Positions 45,652 to 53,984 of a DNA stretch of 64,000 nt are shown piece by piece. Numbering within the stretch: the stretch's first letter is position 1; the number at the start of each line of letters is the position of its first letter. The notes under the pieces are model-generated. The model saw only the letters and a program-made list of their open reading frames with translations, did no database searches and had not been told where the DNA came from. The stretch is from an uncultured Clostridia bacterium (GTDB lineage: Bacteria; Bacillota; Clostridia; TANB77; CAG-508): positions 1-64,000 of the forward strand of contig CAKPRA010000004.1 in assembly GCA_934180065.1 (NCBI GenBank), read 5' to 3'. The translations under genes were made by a program, and so were the position numbers.

Positions 45652-45756
45652 TATGGAAAATATCATTGGAAAAACAATTACTATAGAGCAATATGATAAT
45701 GGTGTTGATAAAGAAGATAGAATAGCAAAGATAATGCAAAAACTTGACATGAAATA
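45652..45756 (+). CDS. Possible 34-aa peptide or gene remnant
   Basis: ATG 45652 gives MENIIGKTITIEQYDNGV ... ending KLDMK before TAA. The frame is open upstream for some codons (GPGRYGKYH-like reading is in another frame), and it reads like the C-terminus of a larger protein. The surrounding 45508-45807 gap has no other gene. It may be the remnant of a gene displaced when the restriction system arrived. Confidence 0.25.
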
Positions 45757-45807
45757 ATGCTTAGAATATAATTTCATCAAGATATAAATAGTAAAGGAGT
45801 GGTTTTT

Positions 45808-46680
45808 GTGTTAGATTTGCATATGCATACTAGATATTCTGATGGATCTGACGAAGTTAGTATGGTTTTAGAAAAGGCAGAAAAGTTAAAATTAAAGTGT
45901 ATTTCAATTACCGATCACAATACTTGTTTAGAGTATAATGAGCTTAAAAATGCAGAAACAAGAGCTTTATTTTCTGGGAAAATTATACCAGGAGTAGAGC
46001 TAAATACCAAAGTTTTAGGTATTCCAATCGAAATACTCGGATATAATGTTGACACAGATGTGTTACAAAAATATATTGATAAAACATATATTAGTAATGA
46101 AGAAAGATGTAAACTAGAAGTTGAAAGATTATATAAAAAATGTTTAATTGAAGGTATATTATTACCGAATGATTTTGTTGAAAAATATGATAGCTCTATA
46201 TATGCATCTAAATATCTTCATTCATTAATAACAAAAGATGAAAAAAATAAAGAATTGATAGATGAAGAATCATGGAATAATAGTAATATATTTTATAGAA
46301 GATATATGTCAAATCCTAGCAGCAAGTTTTTTGTCAATATGGATGATATATTACCAAGTTTTGAAGAAGCTTCTGAAATAGTAAAAAAATCAGGAGGTCT
46401 TGTTTTTATACCACATATATTCGAATATGGCGAGAATTCAATTAAAATACTAAATTACATTCTAGAAAATTATAAATTTGATGGAATTGAATGTTATTAT
46501 AGAAACTTTACACAAGAAAAAACAGATTTTCTTTTAGATATATGCCAAAAACATAACTTATATAAATCAGGAGGAAGCGATTATCACGGAAAAAATAAAC
46601 CAGGTGTTGAAATAGGCGTAGGTGAAGGAAATTTGAATGTGCCAGATGATATTATAGTTTGGGCAAAAAATTTTGTATAA
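45808..46680 (+). CDS. PHP-domain phosphoesterase
   Basis: A 290-residue PHP (polymerase and histidinol phosphatase) domain enzyme. Metal ligands: DLHMHTRYSDG (HxH) at the start, SITDHN near residue 37, GVELN (Glu), VFIPHIF (His) near 210, and SGGSDYHG (DxH) near 257. These suit 3',5'-nucleotide or nucleoside-bisphosphate phosphatases of the YciV type, though substrate is not fixed. GTG 45808 is preferred: AAGGAG at 45794-45799 lies nine bases ahead, and the GTG at 45799 overlaps that site. Confidence 0.85.
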   Translation: MLDLHMHTRYSDGSDEVSMVLEKAEKLKLKCISITDHNTCLEYNELKNAETRALFSGKIIPGVELNTKVLGIPIEILGYNVDTDVLQKYIDKTYISNEERCKLEVERLYKKCLIEGILLPNDFVEKYDSSIYASKYLHSLITKDEKNKELIDEESWNNSNIFYRRYMSNPSSKFFVNMDDILPSFEEASEIVKKSGGLVFIPHIFEYGENSIKILNYILENYKFDGIECYYRNFTQEKTDFLLDICQKHNLYKSGGSDYHGKNKPGVEIGVGEGNLNVPDDIIVWAKNFV

Positions 46681-46776
46681 TATTTAAAAAATATATTGAC
46701 AAAACAATAATAAGAAAATAAAATAAAAGCATCATAGGTAGAAGAAAACCATACCCTTAATTAAGGAGGAATGTTT

Positions 46777-47481
46777 ATGAAAGTATTTTTACCGGATATT
46801 GTTGAGAAAAATGGCTCATTAAATTTGAGCTCATTGCCAATCGGACGTAACACAAGGTTTATTAGTGTTACAGGACAAGACGGCAGTGGAAAGACTAATC
46901 TTCGTGATGGTCTGGCAAAATATTTTTCAGAGCGGGAAAATGTTGTTATAACAGCTAAATCTCCATGTGATGCATATTTGGTAAAGTTGCTTAATAATGC
47001 AATTAGCCAAAACGGTTATGAAGATTGGTACACAGAGCAAATGTTGTTCAGCTTTGCAGATGGTTTGTTATCTAATTACATGAGACAGTTAAACGGACAT
47101 TGTGACTATTTCATTTGTCAGAGAGGTCCAATTGACCAGTATGCACATGGTGTAACTAGAAGCAGAAAGTCATATCAGACAATTTACCAGTTTCAGAAGC
47201 CCGAAAGACTTGCAAAGTTTGATGTTTACATTCACATGAATTGTGAAGCAAAAGTTGCATGGGAAAGAGTTGCAAAAGATGAAGGTAAAGACAGGTATGA
47301 ATACCCAGAGTACTTTGAACGTCAGGTAAAGAACACGGAGAAATTGTATCAAGATATTATGTCAGGGAAACATAAAGAGCTTGACTTTTTAAGCGCAGCA
47401 AAACATATATATATTGATACAACAAATTTAACAATCGAGCAGACATTTGAAAAAGCCTTGACAGAATTGAAAATGACTTAA
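46777..47481 (+). CDS. Thymidylate kinase-like P-loop kinase
   Basis: A 234-residue nucleoside-monophosphate-kinase-fold protein. FISVTGQDGSGKTNLRDGLA holds the P-loop, CQRGPIDQYAHG fits the nucleotide-binding Arg motif, and the C-terminal AKVAWERV ... YFERQVKNTEKLY resembles a kinase lid. It differs from housekeeping Tmk in length and in the 26-residue N-terminal extension, so it is more likely a distinct deoxynucleoside or nucleotide kinase. ATG 46777, not 46771, fits AAGGAGGA (46763-46770). Codon use is more GC-rich than its neighbours, and it has its own terminator. Confidence 0.75.
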   Translation: MKVFLPDIVEKNGSLNLSSLPIGRNTRFISVTGQDGSGKTNLRDGLAKYFSERENVVITAKSPCDAYLVKLLNNAISQNGYEDWYTEQMLFSFADGLLSNYMRQLNGHCDYFICQRGPIDQYAHGVTRSRKSYQTIYQFQKPERLAKFDVYIHMNCEAKVAWERVAKDEGKDRYEYPEYFERQVKNTEKLYQDIMSGKHKELDFLSAAKHIYIDTTNLTIEQTFEKALTELKMT

Positions 47482-47489
47482 AAAAAATT

Positions 47490-47526
47490 GAGCTTCCATA
47501 AAATCAAAATTATGGTAGCTCTTTTT
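47490..47526 (+). terminator. Rho-independent terminator
   Basis: GAGCTTCCATA and TATGGTAGCTC arms (one mismatch) with a 10-base loop, then TTTTT, immediately after the kinase gene. Confidence 0.8.
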
Positions 47527-47841
47527 ATATGTTAAATAAAGTAATAAGATTATAACACATAAAGAGAATAAATAATGTTCAGGATAGTTTGATTGAATTT
47601 AGTGAAAACATATATTAAATGTTTAACTTTAACATGAGATGTATTTAAATCCGCTATATTCTACTTTTCCATTTTTAACTTGTAAAACTTATGTTTAAAA
47701 TAAAAACAATGGTCAAAGCCATGCCGGTTGCTGAGATAAAAAGGTTGAAATAAATTCTGTTTTATAAATCATATCATTGATTTTGTAATCTTTTTAAGAT
47801 ATAATATCCGAATAAAATATAAGATACAGAAAGGGAATGAG
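47527..47841 (+). other. Intergenic region with no recognised feature
   Basis: No gene of reasonable length on either strand. A moderately structured stretch near 47708-47745 (CAATGGTCAAAGCCATGCCG) can form a small hairpin, GGT-C/GCC type. TATAAT at 47799-47804 fits a -10 for the phosphodiesterase gene. No known riboswitch consensus was recognised. Confidence 0.4.
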
Positions 47842-48999
47842 ATGAATTATAAAGATATAATATTACCAAACTATGACTATTGTATACATAATACAATAAC
47901 ATCAATTTTAAAAAATTATGATGTAAAAACAAATAATAAATCATTAGAAACATTAGATGAAGTATTTAAGGCAAAAGATTACAAAAATGTTATTTTCTTA
48001 ATTTTGGATGGTTTAGGAGAGCATATTTTAGAAAAAGTTTCTCCAGATGGATTCTTTTCTAAAAATAAGATAGATTGTGTTACCTCTGTATGCCCATCAA
48101 CAACCACTGCAGCTCTTCCAGTATATTATTCAGGTAAGGTACCATATGAAACTGGATGGATAGGGTGGTCTCAATATTTTAAAGAATATGGAAGATCATT
48201 AGATATGTTTACACATAAAGAATCTTACCTTGGAAACTATTTAAAAAATCCCATCAAAAATATGTTTGAAGAGGAGCTTAACTATGAATCAATTTTTTAT
48301 CAAATTGAAAAAGCTTCTCCAAATGTAAGAGCAATTGAGGTTCAGCCACAATATGCTGAGCAAATGGCGAAAAGAAGTGTGAGAGCAAATAATTTAGATG
48401 AGATTGAAACTGCAATTTATGATATATGCTCTATGCCGGGAAAGAATTTTATAGTCGCATATTCAGATAATCCAGATGGATTATTGCATAAATACGGAAC
48501 AGATTCGCAAGAAGCCAAAGAATTCATAAAAGATGCCGAAAAAAGAATACAGAAAATTAGAGCAAATTTAGATGAAGAAACATTAATAATTATTTCAGCA
48601 GATCATGGACATAAAAATATAGAAAAAGCATATTCAATAATTAATTATCCAGAAATAATGGAATGCCTTATAATTCCACCAACTCTAGAATCTAGAGCAT
48701 TGAGTTTTTGGGTAAAAGATGAAATGAAAGATGAATTTGTAAAAAGATTTAATAAAGAATTTGAAAAAGAGTTTTGGTTAATGAGTAAAGATGAGTTCCT
48801 AAATAAATATAAAATGCTTGGAACTGGAGAAAAGCATAAAAAGATAGATGATTTCATTGGGAATTTTGTGGCTTTATCTGTTGGAAGTAGTATTATTAGA
48901 ATTGAAACATTTTTAGCAGAAGGAAAACCTGTAAAAAAATCTACACATTGTGGTCTAACAAAAGACGAAATGGAAGTTCCGGTAATAGTTTTAAAATAA
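47842..48999 (+). CDS. Alkaline-phosphatase-fold phosphodiesterase/nucleotide pyrophosphatase
   Basis: A 385-residue enzyme of the phosphodiesterase/alkaline phosphatase superfamily. Metal ligands: LILDGLGE (first Asp) near residue 52, the nucleophile Thr in CPSTTTAALP near 77, SDNPDGLLHKYG (Asp and His) near 216, SADHGHKN (Asp, His) near 258, and THCGLT (His) near 375. This matches NPP-type enzymes that cleave phosphodiesters or pyrophosphates of nucleotides or lipids. No signal peptide, so it acts in the cytoplasm. GAAAGGGAATGAG precedes the ATG. Confidence 0.85.
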   Translation: MNYKDIILPNYDYCIHNTITSILKNYDVKTNNKSLETLDEVFKAKDYKNVIFLILDGLGEHILEKVSPDGFFSKNKIDCVTSVCPSTTTAALPVYYSGKVPYETGWIGWSQYFKEYGRSLDMFTHKESYLGNYLKNPIKNMFEEELNYESIFYQIEKASPNVRAIEVQPQYAEQMAKRSVRANNLDEIETAIYDICSMPGKNFIVAYSDNPDGLLHKYGTDSQEAKEFIKDAEKRIQKIRANLDEETLIIISADHGHKNIEKAYSIINYPEIMECLIIPPTLESRALSFWVKDEMKDEFVKRFNKEFEKEFWLMSKDEFLNKYKMLGTGEKHKKIDDFIGNFVALSVGSSIIRIETFLAEGKPVKKSTHCGLTKDEMEVPVIVLK

Positions 49000-49207
49000 A
49001 AAATTTATTTAGTAATTACCTGAAAGGAGAGTATTAACTTCTATATGTAATAAACTAAATATAAATTTATATGATGCATTAAAGAAAAAAGAAGAAAAAA
49101 ATATTAAGAGAAAATGGACAATAAATAAAAAAGATGATAGTGAAATATCATAAAGTGTATTTAATCATTGTGACATTTAAAATAATTTAAATATATATGT
49201 CGAAAAG

Positions 49208-49254
49208 TGTCGAAAAAAGCAATACGATTATGATTGCGGATTTCGACATTTTTT
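49208..49254 (+). terminator. Terminator in the 49000-49361 gap
   Basis: TGTCGAAAAAAGCAAT and ATTGCGGATTTCGACA arms (two mismatches) with a nine-base loop, then TTTTTT. Upstream in the same gap, a stretch with AAAGGAGAG at 49022 and a Lys-rich frame ending TAA at 49153 has no usable start codon and may be a decayed gene. Confidence 0.7.
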
Positions 49255-49361
49255 GATATTGTTTAGGGAAAAGATATAAATCATAAGTTTATTTTATAAA
49301 AATTTATTTTAAAAAGATTTGTATATTTTAAATGTTAGTGCATAAATAAAGGGGGATACAT

Positions 49362-50324
49362 ATGAAAAATAAAATAAAAAGATTATCTAAAATAATTGCT
49401 CTATTAGGTATACTATTAGCTTTTCCAACAACAATATTGGCTCATTCTGGAAAAACTGATAGCTCTGGTGGTCATAAAGACAAAAATAATGTGAGTGGAC
49501 TTGGAAGTTATCATTATCACTGTGGTGGGTATCCAGCTCATTTACACGATGGAGGAGTTTGTCCTTATAGTGGCAGTGCAAAATCTTCAACTACAACAAA
49601 ATCAACAACTACAAACAATAGTAAAAAGTCAACAACAAATAATAGCAAAAGTTCAACAACTAAAGCTGAATCATCAACTGAAACTAAAAACGTTGAAGTT
49701 GAAAAAGTAACATTAAAAGCTTCAAAAAGTAAAATTGAAATTAATGAAGAGCTAACTATTGTTGCTACAGTTACTCCAATATCTGCAAATAATAAATCTT
49801 TAACTTGGAAAAGCTCTGATAATTCAATTGCTACAGTTTCAAGCTCCGGTGTAGTAAAAGCAATAAAAGATGGAACAGTTTCAATAACTGCTACTTCTTC
49901 AAATGGAAAAAGCGATACTTTAAATATTACAGTGAATAAGCCTAAAATTGATGTAACAGAGCTTAATTTAGATGAAAGCGATATTACATTAGAAACAGGC
50001 AATGAGAATAGAATAATGGCGAATGTTCTTCCATACAATGCTACTGATAAAACAATAAAATGGACATCTTCTAATAATGAAGTAGCAATAGTTGAAAATG
50101 GAAAAGTAAAAGCTTTAAATGCTGGAGAAGTAACTATTACAGCAGAAACATCTAGTGGAATAATAAAAACATGTCATGTAAAAGTGGCGGAGCCAGCTAA
50201 GTCATCAAAGGTAGAAAACACTTCAAATGGTGGGACTTCAGCAGCTTTTGGAGGAGCAATAGTAGGTGCTGGTATAGTTGGTGCAGGTGTTTTTGGTATG
50301 AAAAAACTTAAATGTAAAAAATGA
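49362..50324 (+). CDS. YHYH/Ig-like (BIG2) surface protein
   Basis: A 320-residue secreted protein. A signal peptide ends near residue 28 (ILAHS). Residues about 35-70 carry the YHYH motif: GSYHYHCGGYPAHLHDGGVCPY. A Ser/Thr/Lys-rich linker follows, then two bacterial Ig-like BIG2 domains (KVTLKASKSKIEINEELTI, KSLTWKSSDNSIATVSSSGVVKA; and ELNLDESDITLETGNENRI). The end is Gly-rich with a hydrophobic helix and basic KKLKCKK, a possible membrane anchor without a sorting motif. BIG2 modules mediate surface adhesion. A GGGG-rich weak site precedes the ATG. Confidence 0.85.
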   Translation: MKNKIKRLSKIIALLGILLAFPTTILAHSGKTDSSGGHKDKNNVSGLGSYHYHCGGYPAHLHDGGVCPYSGSAKSSTTTKSTTTNNSKKSTTNNSKSSTTKAESSTETKNVEVEKVTLKASKSKIEINEELTIVATVTPISANNKSLTWKSSDNSIATVSSSGVVKAIKDGTVSITATSSNGKSDTLNITVNKPKIDVTELNLDESDITLETGNENRIMANVLPYNATDKTIKWTSSNNEVAIVENGKVKALNAGEVTITAETSSGIIKTCHVKVAEPAKSSKVENTSNGGTSAAFGGAIVGAGIVGAGVFGMKKLKCKK

Positions 50325-50393
50325 TTGATAACGGTTTAATATTGTCAATTATCATAAATAAAATAAATTACTTAAATTTTTATCTCGTTCCCA

Positions 50394-50421
50394 TTGACAT
50401 ATATCGAAAAAGTGATAGAAT
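50394..50421 (+). promoter_or_regulatory. Promoter of the glyRS T-box leader
   Basis: TTGACA at 50394-50399, a 16-base spacer, and TAGAAT at 50416-50421. The bases before it, CGTTCCCATTGACAT, look like the end of a family repeat (consensus CCGTCCCCATTGACAT), so the -35 may be repeat-derived. Confidence 0.65.
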
Positions 50422-50459
50422 ATTACCATAAAATGCGATGAAAAAGAATGAATATAACT

Positions 50460-50680
50460 TCAATTTAAAGAGAGCTAATGGTTGGTGGAAATTGGTAATA
50501 TGGATTATATGTGGAACTTTTGAGCATTGTAAAAAAGAGAGGATAGAATATTTCAACAAGAACTAAATATTAACAAATGAAAAATTTAATATTTAAGCTA
50601 GTTGGAATTAGTACATCAATTAGGGTGGAACCGCGGAAAAATATTTCGTCCCTAGCTTTATAGGCTAGTGGGCGTTTTTT
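50460..50680 (+). promoter_or_regulatory. T-box leader controlling glycyl-tRNA synthetase
   Basis: The antiterminator core AGGGTGGAACCGCGG is at 50622-50636, with TTTCGTCCCTAGC after it. A terminator pairs CGTCCCTAGC (from 50647) with GCTAGTGGGCG, then TTTTTT at 50675-50680. AGAGAG and GGTTGGTGG at 50469-50488 mark stem I. The specifier should be a Gly codon, with GGA or GGT triplets available in the stem I region. It raises expression when tRNA-Gly is uncharged. Confidence 0.9.
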
Positions 50681-50753
50681 GTATTTAAAATAAAACAAAA
50701 TCTACTAAAATACAACAATAACCACAGCCGAAAAAATAAAGGAGGTTTTTTAT

Positions 50754-52136
50754 ATGGTAGATTCAATGGAAAAAATTGTAAGTTTATGCAAAAACAGAGG
50801 ATTTATATATCCTGGTTCAGAAATTTATGGAGGTCTAGCTAATACTTGGGATTACGGTCCTTTAGGTTCAGAGCTTAAAAACAACGTAAAAAAAGCATGG
50901 CAAAAGAAATTTATACAAGAATGTAAATACAATGTAGGATTAGATGCTGCAATATTTATGAATCCTGAAACTTGGGTTGCAACAGGACATGTTGGAGGTT
51001 TTAGTGATCCATTAATAGATTGTAAAGAATGTAAAACAAGACATAGAGCAGATAAATTAATAGAAGAATGGGCAACACAAAATGGTCAAGATTTAGTTGC
51101 TGATGGTTGGTCTGATGAAGAAATGATTAAATTTATGGATGATCACAATATAAATTGTCCGAACTGTGGAAAACACAATTTTACAGGAATTCGTAAATTC
51201 AATTTAATGTTCAAAACATTCCAAGGTGTAACAGAAGATTCAACATCACAAATATATTTAAGACCAGAAACAGCACAAGGTATATTTGTAAATTTCAAAA
51301 ATGTAATGAGAACTACAAGAAGAAAATTACCAACAGGTATAGCTCAAATTGGTAAGGCTTTCAGAAATGAAATAACACCAGGTAACTTTACATTTAGAAC
51401 TCGTGAGTTTGAACAAATGGAATTAGAATTTTTCTGTAAACCAGGTTCAGATGAAGAATGGTTCAAATATTGGGAAGAATTCTGCAAAAACTGGTTATTA
51501 TCACTTGGAATGGACGAGAACAACATTCGTCTAAGACAACATAGTAAAGAGGAGCTTGTTTTCTATAGCAAAGGAACAACAGACATAGAATTCAAATTCC
51601 CATTTGGTTGGGGAGAGCTATGGGGAATAGCTGATAGAACAAATTATGATTTATTAAGACATATGGAACATTCAAAACAAGATTTATCATACTTAGATCC
51701 AGAAACAAATGAAAAATATATACCATATGTAATAGAGCCATCACTAGGATGCGATAGAGCTACACTTGCATTTTTATGTAACAGCTATGAAGAAGAAGAA
51801 ATTGCAGAAGGTGACACAAGAACAGTATTACATTTACATCCAGCATTAGCACCATACAAAGTTGCTGTACTTCCACTATCTAAAAAATTAAGTGAAAAAG
51901 CTATAGAAGTATATGAAAAATTATCAAAAGACTTCATGTGTGACTATGACGAAGCGGGAAGTATCGGAAAAAGATATAGAAGAGAAGACGAAATAGGAAC
52001 ACCATATTGTGTAACAATAGACTTTGATACATTAGAAGACAACCAAGTTACTGTAAGAGATAGAGATACAATGGAACAAGTTAGAATTTCTATTGATGAA
52101 TTAAATAATTGGATAAAAAATAAAATAGAATTTTAA
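50754..52136 (+). CDS. glyS: Glycyl-tRNA synthetase (dimeric type)
   Basis: A 460-residue class II synthetase of the alpha-2 (eukaryote/Gram-positive) type, not the alpha-2 beta-2 GlyQ/GlyS type. Visible: [29 protein letters not shown] (motif 1 region), a zinc-type [49 protein letters not shown] (motif 2), and [14 protein letters not shown] (motif 3). The C-terminus has the anticodon-binding domain. AGGAGG precedes the ATG, after a T-box leader. Confidence 0.95.
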   Translation: MVDSMEKIVSLCKNRGFIYPGSEIYGGLANTWDYGPLGSELKNNVKKAWQKKFIQECKYNVGLDAAIFMNPETWVATGHVGGFSDPLIDCKECKTRHRADKLIEEWATQNGQDLVADGWSDEEMIKFMDDHNINCPNCGKHNFTGIRKFNLMFKTFQGVTEDSTSQIYLRPETAQGIFVNFKNVMRTTRRKLPTGIAQIGKAFRNEITPGNFTFRTREFEQMELEFFCKPGSDEEWFKYWEEFCKNWLLSLGMDENNIRLRQHSKEELVFYSKGTTDIEFKFPFGWGELWGIADRTNYDLLRHMEHSKQDLSYLDPETNEKYIPYVIEPSLGCDRATLAFLCNSYEEEEIAEGDTRTVLHLHPALAPYKVAVLPLSKKLSEKAIEVYEKLSKDFMCDYDEAGSIGKRYRREDEIGTPYCVTIDFDTLEDNQVTVRDRDTMEQVRISIDELNNWIKNKIEF

Positions 52137-52229
52137 TTTCAGTGAATATATATTTACTACGATATTAATATAGCCCAAAAGATAAAAAAGTACATTATAT
52201 TCAGACTAATTTTAGGAGGAAATGTAGAA

Positions 52230-53093
52230 ATGAAGAGAAAATTTATACTAATAATAAGTGTAATAATAATTCTAATTATATCTGTATGTGTTTTATTATT
52301 AAATAAAAGCAAAGAAGTTGCAAAAAATAGTGATGAAATATATATAAACGTTGAAAATGAGTTTATGGCTGAAAATACTAATAATGTTACAAATAATATA
52401 ATATCAGAAAAAAATGAAGAAAAAACGATTAGTACTGCAAGTAATGAGCAAAAAGTAGATAAAAATGTTAATCAAAATAACGTTGATGTAAATAAAAAAG
52501 TAGAAAAAACAGAAAATAAAAATCAAACAAGCTCAAACAGCAATATTAGTAAAGAAAATAATGCACCAACTGGTAAAACTACATATTATATCAAGGTAAA
52601 TTATGGAGCTAATGCAGTTACTATATACAAAAAAGATGAAAACGGTTATTACACAGTTCCAGTAAAGGCAATGATTTGTTCATGTGGAACTGCAACACCG
52701 AAAAGTGGTGTTTATAAAACATCTAAGGGATATGAATGGGGAACTTTAGAAGGAGGAACATATGGTAGGTATTCTACTAGAATAAAGGGTGGCATTTTAT
52801 TTCACTCTGTTCCATATGTGTCAGAAAGTGAGGATTCATTAGAATATTGGGAATATGATAAATTAGGAACGACAGCATCTTTAGGTTGTGTTAGACTTGC
52901 AGTGGCTGATTCAAAATGGATATTTGATAATTGTGAAGTTGGAACTCAAGTCGAGTTTTATTCAGATACAAATCCAGGACCACTAGGAAAACCAACTGCC
53001 CAAAAAATATCTGATAATGAGAAATGTAGAAATTGGGATCCAACAGATACTTCTCCAAATAGCCCATGGGTCAATGGGGACGGTTCTCTTTGA
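52230..53093 (+). CDS. L,D-transpeptidase (YkuD) with repeat-encoded tail
   Basis: A 287-residue protein. An N-terminal membrane anchor (residues 4-25) and a 90-residue Asn/Lys/Glu-rich linker lead to a YkuD domain, which makes 3-3 cross-links or attaches proteins to peptidoglycan. The active site is complete: His192 in FHSVP and Cys220 in TTASLGCVRL with the conserved Arg222. After NSPW, the last residues (VNGDGSL) are encoded by a repeat at 53070-53094 that also supplies the stop. The catalytic domain itself is intact. Confidence 0.9.
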   Translation: MKRKFILIISVIIILIISVCVLLLNKSKEVAKNSDEIYINVENEFMAENTNNVTNNIISEKNEEKTISTASNEQKVDKNVNQNNVDVNKKVEKTENKNQTSSNSNISKENNAPTGKTTYYIKVNYGANAVTIYKKDENGYYTVPVKAMICSCGTATPKSGVYKTSKGYEWGTLEGGTYGRYSTRIKGGILFHSVPYVSESEDSLEYWEYDKLGTTASLGCVRLAVADSKWIFDNCEVGTQVEFYSDTNPGPLGKPTAQKISDNEKCRNWDPTDTSPNSPWVNGDGSL

Positions 53094-53094
53094 C
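53070..53094 (+). repeat. Family repeat at the L,D-transpeptidase 3' end
   Basis: GTCAATGGGGACGGTTCTCT followed by TTGAC, forward copy. It spans the end of the YkuD gene and supplies its stop codon (TGA 53091-53093). Confidence 0.85.
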
Positions 53095-53276
53095 AACCAC
53101 AAAAAAATACAGAATTTTTCTGTATTTTTTTTGCATGAAACGGAACATAAACAGTTGACACACTGAAAGTTATTTTGGAATTATGGAAAGTAAGTAAAAG
53201 GAAAAAAATAAGGAAGAAACGGGAAAGTGTTGAAGCAATTGACAATATTGAATTGGGAAAAATTACATAATTGTAC

Positions 53277-53306
53277 TTGACATAATTATTGATAATATGC
53301 TATACT
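53277..53306 (+). promoter_or_regulatory. Promoter of the 64-aa gene
   Basis: TTGACA at 53277-53282, an 18-base spacer, and TATACT at 53301-53306 preceded by TGC (extended -10), 54 bases before the ATG. Confidence 0.75.
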
Positions 53307-53359
53307 TTATTCAGATGTTTCGAAAGAAACATACTTTGTACTAAGGAGGTCGAAAGACC

Positions 53360-53554
53360 ATGGGAATTAACATTGACACAACCGCAGCTCGCAAAGCTGC
53401 ACAGGATGCTCACGCAAAAGCTGAAAAAGCAAATCAGACTGCACAGTCTGCTATCGAAGAAGCTAATGCTATTGCAGAGCGCATTAAAGCAATTCCTCAT
53501 ACTAATAGTATGGAAGAGCTTGACGTAGCCCTTGCAAAGGCTATCCGTGGTTAA
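53360..53554 (+). CDS. Small Ala-rich helical protein (64 aa)
   Basis: A 64-residue protein, nearly all helix, rich in Ala, Glu and Lys (MGINIDTTAARKAAQDAHAK ...), which could form a coiled coil. I do not recognise it. Codon use is much more GC-rich than average here (GCT, GCA, CGC, CGT). A strong promoter, AAGGAGGTCG at 53343-53352 and a clean terminator show a real, self-contained gene. It lies between the two copies of the duplicated block. Confidence 0.75.
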   Translation: MGINIDTTAARKAAQDAHAKAEKANQTAQSAIEEANAIAERIKAIPHTNSMEELDVALAKAIRG

Positions 53555-53568
53555 AATTCCCCAAAGAA

Positions 53569-53606
53569 AAAGCCGATGAAGATTTTATTTCTTTCATCGG
53601 CTTTTG
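53569..53606 (+). terminator. Rho-independent terminator
   Basis: AAAGCCGATGAA and TTCATCGGCTTTT arms with an 11-base loop rich in T, 15 bases after the stop of the 64-aa gene. Confidence 0.85.
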
Positions 53607-53634
53607 TCGTTAACTTAAATGGTAAACCAGGATT

Positions 53635-53930
53635 ATGGGTCAATGGGGACGGTTCTCTTTGACAACAATAAAAAAACTACAGAATTTTCCTGTATTTTTT
53701 TGTTGCATGGAACAAAACATAAACAGTTGACGCACTGAAGATTATTTCCTTATTATGGAAAGTAAATAAAAAGAAAAGATGAAGGAAGAAACAGATACGG
53801 TTCTTGCAAGTGTTTGCAAGGAACCTTAAATCACTTAATAAATAAAAGAGTTGAAGCAATTGACTTTGAGCGATTAGAAGGAAAGTGCATAAAATTACTT
53901 GACATATACACAGTAAATGGTGATAGAATT
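53635..53930 (+). repeat. Duplicated block, copy B
   Basis: Second copy of the block at 53066 (see there), beginning ATGGGTCAATGGGGACGG. Family repeat 53639-53664 is included. Extra sequence near 53790-53845 contains CGGTTCTTGCAAG/CTTGCAAGGAACC-like inverted bases and may be another decayed repeat insertion. Confidence 0.75.
53899..53929 (+). promoter_or_regulatory. Promoter of the metalloprotease-like gene
   Basis: TTGACA at 53899-53904, then TAGAAT at 53924-53929 with the TG of an extended -10 at 53921-53922. Spacer 19 bases, long but eased by the TG. Confidence 0.6.
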
Positions 53931-53984
53931 ATGATATATCAAACTGAAATGGTGCAATAAAATTTTATGAGGAGAATATAAATC

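Larger units (their letters stand above)
53066..53310 (+). repeat. Duplicated block, copy A
   Basis: From ATGGGTCAATGGGGACGG at 53066 onwards this block aligns with 53635-53930: family repeat, CAC/TAC-AGAATTT hairpin (CTGTATTTTTTTTG), AACATAAACAGTTGAC, AGTTATTTT/GATTATTTC, TTATGGAAAGTAA, GTTGAAGCAATTGAC, and a TTGACA promoter. Copy B has about 50 extra bases in the middle. Each copy ends in the promoter of the gene that follows. Confidence 0.75.

Noticed and set aside
47700..47760. Possible riboswitch before the phosphodiesterase gene
   Set aside because: A small hairpin exists but no conserved riboswitch core was recognised.
49565..50038. Minus-strand frame of 157 codons opposite the BIG2 protein
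   Set aside because: It is a shadow of the Ser/Thr-rich coding sequence; no start signal or family resemblance.
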